Positions 1-5,514 of a DNA stretch of 5,514 nucleotides are shown one piece after another. The translations under genes were made by a program, and so were the position numbers. Source of the DNA: Hyphococcus sp. (lineage in GTDB: Bacteria; Pseudomonadota; Alphaproteobacteria; Caulobacterales; Parvularculaceae); contig BQJH01000202.1 in NCBI GenBank assembly GCA_021604605.1, forward strand, positions 1-5,514, given 5' to 3'. The number at the start of each line of letters is the position of its first letter. The stretch's first letter is position 1. Below the pieces are notes generated by a model. It was not told the DNA's origin, searched no databases, and was given only the letters and a program-made list of their open reading frames with translations.

Positions 1-152
1 ATGGGCTGCACGGAACGCGTACGCGTTCTGTAACGCTCGATCTTGATGAAGGATCTCATGATATAGAAATCCGCTATTTTGAAAATGGCGGCGCCCAGAC
101 TTTGCAACTTTCATGGAGCGGTCCTGATACGGGCGGCGTCAATCAAGTGATT
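1..152 (+). repeat. C-terminal part of a first PA14 domain; direct repeat copy 1
   Basis: Residues 1-50 match the last third of the complete PA14 domain at 480-911, including the LDEGSHDIEIRYFENGG stretch and the closing QLSWSGP strand. At DNA level positions 1-152 align to 760-911 (offset 759) with only three differences, at 6, 139 and 140. The first is silent and the other two change one codon from Ala to Val relative to copy 2. The N-terminal two thirds of this domain, including the expected Asp-Asp calcium site, lie upstream of the window. The two PA14 copies are therefore spaced 253 residues apart with CA1 between them. Confidence 0.88.
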
Positions 153-3100
153 GAAGGTGAAGCCTTCTCGCATGGGTATTCTGAAAATGCTCTAAGCCTG
201 CCTGAAGATGAGGCTGGCGCGACAGTTGCAGTTTTAACTGTTACTGACCCTGATGTCGGGGATTCTCATACATTTACTGTAGATGATGATCGCTTTGAAG
301 TCGCGGAAGAAGACGGCTCGCTTGTTTTAAAACTTAAAGACGGCGTTTCGGTCGACCATGAACTGGAAAGCGCCTTAGAGGTCGGCGTAACTGTAACCGA
401 CGCTGCGGGCGCCTCAGATACCGCAACCTATTCTATTGCCGTCGGTGATACGAACACGGCGCCTGACATCACTCTCAACGAAGGCCTTGGTCTTCAAGCA
501 TCTTACTATGACGTTGGCCACTCGATCCGGAATTTGAATGAGGTTGATTTTGATGCAACGCCTGACGCCCAGGCTGTTGTTGACAGTATCGACCACATGC
601 AAGGCAACGAGAAATTCTGGGAAGACGGGCCGGATAGCTATTTTGCGGCTCGTTATGAAGGCCAATTAGTTGTTGAAAAAGGCGGCTCTTACACCATCAA
701 CATGGCAAGTGATGATGGCAGTATGCTGTTCATCGATGGTGAGCCGGTTCTTGATAATGATGGGTTGCACGGAACGCGTACGCGTTCTGTAACGCTCGAT
801 CTTGATGAAGGATCTCATGATATAGAAATCCGCTATTTTGAAAATGGCGGCGCCCAGACTTTGCAACTTTCATGGAGCGGTCCTGATACGGGCGGCGCTA
901 ATCAAGTGATTTCCGGAACGTCCTTTAACGTGCCTGGGTTTGATCCTGACGCAACATTATCGGTTTCAGAAAATGTGATAGGTCAGCAGGCGGCGTTGTT
1001 GTCAATCACTGATGCTGAAGGCGACGCGATCACATATTCAGTCGACGATGACCGGTTTGAGTTGATCGAGACTGATGATGGTTACGCTCTCAAGCTTAAA
1101 GATGGCGTGAGCATTGATCATGAGGCATTTTCTGAGGTTTCTCTTACCATCACTGCAACTGATGAGCATGGTGAAAGTTCATCGCAAGATTACACAGTTT
1201 CTGTCAACGATGTGAATGAAGGTCCGACGGATATTGCCCTTTCAGGCACGTCTGTAAATGAAAATGCTTCGGGCGCGACTGTAGCGACCTTGTCGTCATC
1301 AGATCCGGATGCTGGCGATAGTACAACATATTCTATCACCGATGATGCGTCCGGTCTGTTCGAAGTGGTCGGCAATGAGCTGAAGCTCAAGGACGGCGTA
1401 TCTCTCGACCATGAGGGACAGGATAGTTACGAACTGACTGTGCAAGTTACTGATAGTGGCGGTGCTTCTTACTCGGAAACAGTCACAATTAATGTTGCGG
1501 ATATCAACGAAAAGCCGACGGATTTGGTCTTGGAACCAGCATCTACGTCTTCAGGGGCGGTAACATTTAACACAGATGGCGGTAATGATGACGCCGCGAT
1601 TGCCGCGAATGTCGAAGCTTTTCCGACAGATGCCCTGACGGTGGAAGTAACATTTACGTCCTCACAAACGGATGTAGGTTCGGGCGTTCCGCTATTCTCA
1701 TATGCGGCCAGCAGCGGCCACAATAATGAAGCGCTTATCTGGCTGGAAAGCAGCAGCGGCGACGTCAATATTTTTCTTGCTGGCCAGAAGATCAATACTG
1801 GTATTCCTAACAGTTCACTTCTTGATGGTGAACAGCATCAGGTCTCATTCACATGGGATCAGGCTTCAAACGAACTTAAAGTCTATGTAGATGGCGAGGC
1901 TGAGTTTTCTTCAACCATCAATATTCGTGACCTCAAAACAGATGGTACGGTTGCGTTCGGACAGGAACAGGATGCAGAGGGTGGCAGGTTTGATACCAGG
2001 CAGATATTTGAAGGCGAAATTGCCGAAGTTCGGATATTTGATCACGCGCGTAGCAGCGATGAAATTGCCGACAATACTGGTGGAACTCTAGCCAATCCTC
2101 AAGGCGAGGCCGGTCTGGTTTCTAACTGGGTGATGGGGCAGGCTGAGGGTGGTGTTGTACCTGACCTGGCAGGCAACAACGACCTCGTATTGGTCAATGA
2201 CGCAAGCGTTGTGGAAGGCGCGCCAAGCGATAATCCAATTGTTTATGAAAATGAAGCAGGGGCGATTGTTGGAACTTTGTCTTCAACAGATCCCGATGCT
2301 GGTGATACGGCAACGTATTCCATAACCGATGATGCATCTGGCCTTTTTGAAGTGGTTGGCAATGAGTTGAAGCTCAAGGACGGCGTCTCTCTCGATCATG
2401 AAGGCCAGGACAGTTATGAGTTGACCGTTCAGGTCACTGATAGCGGTGGGGCCTCACACTCGAAAACCATTACGATCAATGTTGCCGATATCAATGAAGG
2501 CCCGACGGATATCGCGCTCTCCGGAACCTCTGTCGATGAAAACGCGTCTGGTGCAACTGTTGCGACATTGTCCTCTACCGACCCGGATGCGGGCGACAGC
2601 GCAGCATATTCTATCAGCGATGATGCCTCTGGTCTGTTCGAAGTGGTCGGCAATGAGTTGAAGCTCAAGGACGGCGTCTCTCTCGATCATGAGGGACAGG
2701 ATAGTTATGAGCTGACCCTTCAGGTGACCGATGGTGATGGCGCGGCTTACACCGAGGTTGTGAACATCAATGTTGCCGACCTTAATGAAGGCCCGACGGA
2801 TATCGAACTGTCATCTACGAGCATCGATGAAAACGCTTCAGGCGCGACCGTAGCGACCCTGTCTTCTACGGACCCGGATGCGGGCGACAGCGCAAGCTAT
2901 TCTATCAGCCAGGATGCCTCTGGTTTGTTCGAAGTGGTCGGCAACGAGCTGAAGCTCAAAGATGGCGTTTCACTCGATCATGAAGGCCAGGAAAGTTATG
3001 AGTTGACCGTACAGGTCACAGATAGTGGTGGCGCTTCTTATTCTGAGACTGTTACGATTAACGTTGCCGACGTCAATGAGGCGCCGACAGATATTACGTT

Positions 3101-5514
3101 CGACCCGTTGCTTTCTACTACCGTTGAAGCAGCCGTTGAGAACGGCGACATTAAAACCGGCAATGGCGGCGGCGAAGAAACTTCTGTCATATCTCTCACC
3201 GATCCTGAATCCGCTGAGATCGTAATTGATTTTGCAAGAGCGGATAATTCATTCGAGTTAGAAGTGAATGGTGAATCTCTGACGGGTGGTACGATCCAGT
3301 TGGAGCATGCACATTATGACGAAGACACGCAGAGCTTCCTGCAATTTGAAGATGGCAACGCGATCTCCCAGCCCTGGGTGCCTAATGATGATGGCAGCTC
3401 GAGAATAAAAATCGTTATCACTGAAGATGGAGTTCAGGCTTTTGCTACGCGCACACCGTCGTCTGGTGAGTTGGAGCCACTGGAACTTGTAAATGGTGAG
3501 TTTACTGCGCCAAACCTGATTGATGGTGATAACAATGTTAAAGTCATCAATCCAGACGAAGGTGGTCCTGATGGGGTGCAGGCGACAATATCGGCGACCA
3601 ATGAAGGTGATACATACACGGTTGTAGAAGCCGGGACAGAAACTGTTGTCGGTACTTTATCTGCAGTGGACCCTGATACTGGCGATACGGCCACATTCAG
3701 TGTTGCAGATGATCCCTCGGGCTTGTTTGAAGTTGTCGGCAATGAGTTGAAAGTTAAAGCTGGCGTCTCTCTGGATTATGAGAGCCAGGACTCTCATACA
3801 ATTATGCTTCAGGTGGAAGATAGTAGCGGGGCTGTCTATCAGGAAGAAATCACAATCAATGTTGCAGACATAAATGAAACGCCGACAGATATCACACTGA
3901 CAAACTCTAGCGTGGCTGAAAATCTTGTTGGCGCAACGGTTGGAACGCTTTCGAGTACAGATAGCGATACTGGTGATACGGCTGCCTACACAATTACGGA
4001 CGACCCATCTGGTTTGTTTGAAGTCGTCGGCAATGAACTCAAAGTCAAGGCTGGTGCAGCATTAGACTTTGAAGCGCAAGAAAGCCACGACGTGACGCTT
4101 TCTGTCGAGGATAGTGCAGGAAACGTGTATACTGAAACTGTAACTATCAATGTGGCTGATATTGCAGAAATGAATATCATTACCGGTACGGACAATAATG
4201 ACCGCTTGCGAGGGACTGCTGGTGAGGATCGCATTCTTGGCGGTGACGGCAACGACATTATTCAAGGTAATGCAGGCGCTGATGAACTAATAGGTGGTGC
4301 GGGTAATGATCGGATTTATGCTGATGGTGACGACACGGTTGTCTCTGGCGGCGAAGGCAATGACCGCGTAATCGTTCAGGGGGATGGCGACTTCTCTCTC
4401 GATATGAATGCTGCCGGTGTAGAGCGCGTCGACGGCGGCAAAGGTGATGACAATCTGGATGCCAGCGGTATGACAGGTCGTGCAACACAGCTTGGCAAGG
4501 ACGGCGATGATACGCTGACCGGCGGAGATGGTAATGACGTTCAGCGCGGCGGTTCTGGTAATGATATAATTTCCGGTGGGGATGGCAATGATAACATCCG
4601 TGGCGATGCTGGCGCTGACCAGCTAATAGGCGGAGCTGGAAATGATCGCATTTACGCAGATAGCGATGATACTGTTGTTTCTGGCGGTGAAGGTAATGAC
4701 CGTGTTATTGTTCAAGGTAAAGGCGACTTCTCGCTCGACATGAATGCTGCTGGCGTAGAGCGCGTTGATGGCGGCAAAGGTGATGACAATCTGGATGCCA
4801 GCGGTATGACAGGTCGTGCAACACAGCTTGGTAAAGGCGGTGATGATACGCTGACCGGCGGCGCCGGTAATGATGTTCAGCGCGGCGGCTCCGGTGATGA
4901 TGTAATTTCCGGCGGCGATGGTAATGATAACATCCGCGGTGATGCAGGCGCGGACCAACTTATGGGCGGCGCCGGAAACGATCGCATTTATGCAGATAGC
5001 GACGATACAGTTGTTTCTGGTGGCGAAGGCAATGACCGTGTAATCGTTCAAGGGGATGGTGATTTTTCACTCAATATGAACGAGGCCAGTGTTGAACGCG
5101 TCGATGGCGGTAAGGGAGACGACAGTCTTGATGCGAGCGGCATGACTGATCGCGCGGTTCAACTTGGTAATGACGGTGATGATACGCTGATTGGCGGCGC
5201 CGGTAATGATGTTCAGCGCGGCGGCTCCGGTGATGATACGATTTTCGGCGGTGAAGGTAGAGATAATATTCGTGGTGACGCTGGAGATGATCAAATTACA
5301 GGTGGTGCGGGTAATGACCGAATGTATGGCGGTGATGGCGCCGACGTCTTTGTATATGAAATGGGTGACGGCTCTGATCAAATGAATGGCGGCGCCGGAG
5401 GCGGATGGACTGATACGATCCAGTTCAGCGATGGAATTGAAAGTATGGGTGAATTCGGCGTTGACTGGACCATTGAATTAACCGAAGGGTCGATTACGTC
5501 AGCTGATGCAGACG
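1..5514 (+). CDS. Giant cadherin-like/PA14/LamG/RTX repeat adhesin, partial at both ends
   Basis: One reading frame (first full codon at position 3) runs through the whole window with no stop, giving 1837 residues. Residue n starts at nucleotide 3n. Domain order by residue is: PA14 tail 1-50, CA1 60-154, PA14 160-303, CA2 317-406, CA3 407-503, LamG-like 504-735, CA4-CA6 736-1026, unnamed domain 1027-1195, CA7-CA8 1196-1389, RTX block 1391-1782, C-terminal module from 1783. I find no cysteine in the translation, and Asp/Glu far outnumber Lys/Arg, as is usual for extracellular calcium-binding RTX proteins. Repeats of this type are known from large adhesins secreted by type I (ABC/MFP/TolC) systems, so a surface-attached or released adhesin is inferred. 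The start, any N-terminal retention module and the last residues are outside the window, so true length and secretion route cannot be proven. No frameshift or internal stop is seen, so the gene looks intact here. Confidence 0.95.
180..464 (+). other. Cadherin-like repeat CA1 (divergent)
   Basis: Residues 60-154 follow the bacterial cadherin-like pattern: an opening Glu-Asn/Pro-Glu-Asp strand, a VTDPDVGD motif, a VDDDRFEV strand, a KLKDGVSVDHE motif, a VTVTDAAG strand, and a closing GDTNTAP linker. The linker resembles the D-x-N-x-x-P calcium linker of cadherins. It is clearly related to CA2 (shared VDDDRFE and KLKDGVS-DHE) but lacks the GLFEVVGNEL signature of CA3-CA8. It separates the two PA14 domains and probably acts as a spacer. 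Confidence 0.8.
480..911 (+). other. PA14 domain, complete (second copy)
   Basis: Residues 160-303 form a PA14 beta-barrel domain. It opens with GLQASYYDVGHSI, carries a central ARYEGQLVVEKGGSYTI segment, then the hallmark SDDGSMLFIDGEPVLDNDG at residues 236-254, a His at 256, and the closing IRYFENGG and QLSWSGP strands. PA14 domains occur in anthrax protective antigen, glycosidases and yeast flocculins. In flocculin-type lectins, an adjacent Asp pair binds calcium and the sugar. Asp237-Asp238 here fits that position, so carbohydrate binding is plausible but inferred. Length (about 140 residues) is normal for the family. The last 152 bp are almost identical to the partial copy at the window start. 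Confidence 0.88.
760..911 (+). repeat. Direct repeat copy 2 (PA14 3' part)
   Basis: This 152-bp stretch matches positions 1-152 at 149 of 152 bases. The match probably extends upstream of copy 1 beyond the window. Downstream it ends sharply: after the shared GTGATT the sequences differ completely (GAAGGTGAA after copy 1, TCCGGAACG after copy 2). Such near-identity between domains whose flanking CA repeats have diverged suggests recent duplication or gene conversion confined to PA14. Confidence 0.93.
951..1220 (+). other. Cadherin-like repeat CA2 (divergent)
   Basis: Residues 317-406 show the cadherin-like strand order: LSVSENV, a SITDAEGD turn, the VDDDRFEL strand, KLKDGVSIDHE, a TITATDEHGE strand and the closing VNDVNEGP linker. 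It is closest to CA1 in the middle and to CA3-CA6 at its linker, so it looks like a junction between the PA14-associated repeats and the regular 291-bp array that starts right after it. The stretch 912-950 just before it is a short linker with no recognisable domain. Confidence 0.8.
1221..1511 (+). repeat. Cadherin-like repeat CA3, first 291-bp unit
   Basis: Residues 407-503 are the first unit of the homogeneous array. Motifs in order are: GPTDIALSGTSV, NENASGATVATL, SDPDAGD, GLFEVVGNELKLKDG, SLDHEGQDSYELTVQVTD, SGGASYSETVTINVADINE. The acidic DPDAGD, LDHE and D-x-N-E-x-P elements are where calcium would sit between cadherin-like domains (family knowledge). The unit is 97 residues and is followed by the LamG insertion instead of the next repeat. 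Confidence 0.88.
1512..2207 (+). other. LamG/pentraxin-like (concanavalin A-fold) domain
   Basis: Residues 504-735 resemble the laminin G/pentraxin superfamily. Visible marks are a TVEVTFTSS strand, HQVSFTWDQASNELKVYVDG near residues 613-631, FGQEQDAEGGRFD beginning at residue 652, and GEIAEVRIFDHARSSDEI beginning at residue 671. The FGQEQD and GEIAEVRI pair is characteristic of pentraxin/LamG_3-like domains, which form a jellyroll and often bind sugars or glycosaminoglycans through calcium. A Trp at NWVMGQ and a PDLAGNNDL strand, typical of the closing part of such modules, follow before the next CA repeat. It is 232 residues, within the range for this family, and sits in the CA array without shifting its register. 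The ligand is unknown. Confidence 0.85.
2208..3080 (+). repeat. Cadherin-like repeats CA4-CA6, three 291-bp tandem units
   Basis: Units are 2208-2498, 2499-2789 and 2790-3080, each 97 residues. All carry DPDAGD, GLFEVVGNEL, KLKDGVSLDHE, a Tyr-Glu-Leu-Thr strand and an NVAD-x-NE linker. DNA identity is high but patchy: a 44-bp block at 2358-2401 recurs exactly at 2649-2692. Elsewhere most differences are at third codon positions, which shows that the protein sequence is under selection. CA4 begins with a degenerate segment (GAPSDNPIVYENEAG) where it joins the LamG domain. These units probably make a rigid calcium-dependent stalk. Tandem repeats this alike may also change number by recombination. 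Confidence 0.9.
3081..3587 (+). other. Unnamed domain inserted between CA6 and CA7
   Basis: Residues 1027-1195 are not cadherin-like and I cannot assign them to a named family. After an APTDITFDP linker come a low-complexity NGGGEE segment, then alternating hydrophobic/acidic strands: SVISLTDPESAEIVIDFA, ADNSFELEVNGESL, GGTIQLEHAHYD, FLQFEDGNAIS, an aromatic PWVPNDDGSSR turn, IKIVITEDGVQAF, ATRTPSSGELEPLEL, and a final DGDNNVKVINPDEGGPDGV. The pattern suggests an all-beta sandwich, possibly a ligand-binding module like the PA14 and LamG domains elsewhere in the protein. I have an impression of similar segments in other alphaproteobacterial RTX proteins but cannot verify it. The insertion equals 507 bp beyond the 291-bp register. 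Confidence 0.6.
3588..4169 (+). repeat. Cadherin-like repeats CA7-CA8, divergent pair of 291-bp units
   Basis: Units are 3588-3878 and 3879-4169. Both keep GLFEVVGNEL at the same position as CA3-CA6, but form their own subtype. DPDAGD becomes D-x-DTGD, KLKDG becomes KVKAG, and LDHEGQ becomes LDYESQ (CA7) or LDFEAQ (CA8). The strand before the linker carries VEDSSGAVY or VEDSAGNVY. CA7 ends with the usual NVADINETP linker. CA8 ends NVADIAEMN, having lost the Asn-Glu-Pro of the calcium linker, exactly where the RTX block begins. The pair may form the base of the stalk next to the secretion domain. Confidence 0.87.
4173..4238 (+). other. RTX entry segment
   Basis: Residues 1391-1412 change abruptly from cadherin-like to RTX composition, with NIITGTDNNDRLRGTAGEDRIL. 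These are degenerate glycine-aspartate nonapeptides (GTDNND, GTAGED) that typically start the calcium-binding beta-roll of type I secreted proteins. Confidence 0.8.
4239..5327 (+). repeat. RTX super-repeat: three 336-bp units plus a partial fourth
   Basis: Units are 4239-4574, 4575-4910 and 4911-5246, with a partial copy at 5247-5327. The period is exactly 336 bp (112 residues). Each unit holds about eight GxxGxD motifs (for example GGDGND, GGAGND, GGEGND, GGKGDD, GGSGND) of the RTX calcium-binding type. Between them are non-RTX stretches: TVVSGGEGNDRVIVQG, DFSLDMNAAGVERVDGG and NLDASGMTGRATQLG. Known RTX nonapeptides fold into a parallel beta-roll when they meet millimolar calcium outside the cell, which helps type I export and folding. 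DNA identity is strong: 4434-4495 equals 4770-4831 over 62 bases, and 4857-4901 equals 5193-5237 over 45 bases. Unit 3 is the most changed (NMNEASVERV, GMTDRAVQLG). Confidence 0.92.
5328..5514 (+). other. RTX exit and C-terminal module, cut by the window end
   Basis: Residues 1776-1837 contain the last nonapeptide GGDGAD, then VFVYEMGDGSDQMNGG, which is the usual closing strand of an RTX block. A Gly-rich GGAGGGWTDTIQF segment with Trp1802 follows, then FGVDWTIELTEGSITSADAD at the end. This resembles the extreme C-terminal module I recall from large alphaproteobacterial RTX proteins, in which a few tens of residues ending in a hydrophobic/acidic type I secretion signal would follow. The stop codon and the signal itself are not in the window, so that is inference. 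Confidence 0.65.

Noticed and set aside
1..3. ATG at the very start of the window as a gene start
   Set aside because: It is out of frame with the long open frame (frame begins at position 3), and the same bases occur inside the second PA14 copy at 760-762 as part of Asp and Gly codons.
13..28. Perfect 16-bp palindrome GAACGCGTACGCGTTC, repeated at 772-787
   Set aside because: It sits inside PA14 coding sequence for the Thr-Arg-Thr-Arg stretch and is shared only because the domains are duplicated. With no promoter or binding context, it is most likely a codon coincidence.
1702..2661. Plus-strand open frames in other phases (1702-1890, 1891-2091, 2446-2661)
   Set aside because: They overlap the recognised LamG and CA domains in the wrong phase and show no domain signature.
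1190..4258. Several minus-strand open frames, such as 1190-1390, 1469-1795, 2429-2668, 3434-3742 and 3986-4258
   Set aside because: They recur opposite equivalent parts of the CA repeats or inserted domains, have no supporting family similarity, and lie wholly within a well-supported coding region on the other strand.
4623..5051. 142-residue open frame on the minus strand, and a similar one at 5067-5381
   Set aside because: They are opposite the RTX repeats and are themselves periodic only because the 336-bp unit is a multiple of three. Composition (Ile/Ala/Thr-rich reversed Gly-Asp codons) is what antisense of GGxGxD gives.
4239..5327. Regular repeats considered as a CRISPR array or satellite DNA
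   Set aside because: Units are 336 bp, contiguous, without variable spacers, and translate without stops into RTX calcium-binding motifs.

Overview
The window lies entirely inside one very long plus-strand gene. The frame whose codons start at position 3 stays open from the first base to the last (1837 codons, no stop). The start codon and signal region lie upstream and the stop lies downstream. The encoded protein is a modular, acidic, cysteine-free, repeat-rich surface or secreted protein: a cadherin-like/PA14/LamG adhesin with a C-terminal RTX block of the kind exported by type I secretion. No other gene, RNA gene, promoter, terminator, CRISPR array or insertion sequence is supported.

Layout (nucleotides): 1-152, end of a first PA14 domain; 180-464, cadherin-like repeat CA1; 480-911, a complete second PA14 domain; 951-1220, CA2; 1221-1511, CA3; 1512-2207, a LamG/pentraxin-like (concanavalin A-fold) domain; 2208-3080, CA4-CA6; 3081-3587, a domain I cannot name; 3588-4169, CA7-CA8; 4173-4238, RTX entry segment; 4239-5246, three 336-bp (112-residue) RTX super-repeats; 5247-5327, a partial fourth; 5328-5514, RTX exit and the start of a C-terminal module that is cut off.

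The CA3-CA8 repeats are each exactly 291 bp. The two inserted domains interrupt that array at repeat boundaries without disturbing its register. The picture is a long calcium-stiffened stalk carrying sugar- or ligand-binding heads (PA14, LamG, the unnamed domain). The RTX block would fold in extracellular calcium after export. This assignment rests on family knowledge; ligand and target are unknown.

The organism is probably an alphaproteobacterium, perhaps marine or aquatic. The base composition is roughly balanced by eye, the protein is strongly acidic, and this style of CA repeat and this C-terminal end recall large RTX proteins of Rhodospirillales-like bacteria. That is recollection, not a search result, and the taxonomic call is weak.
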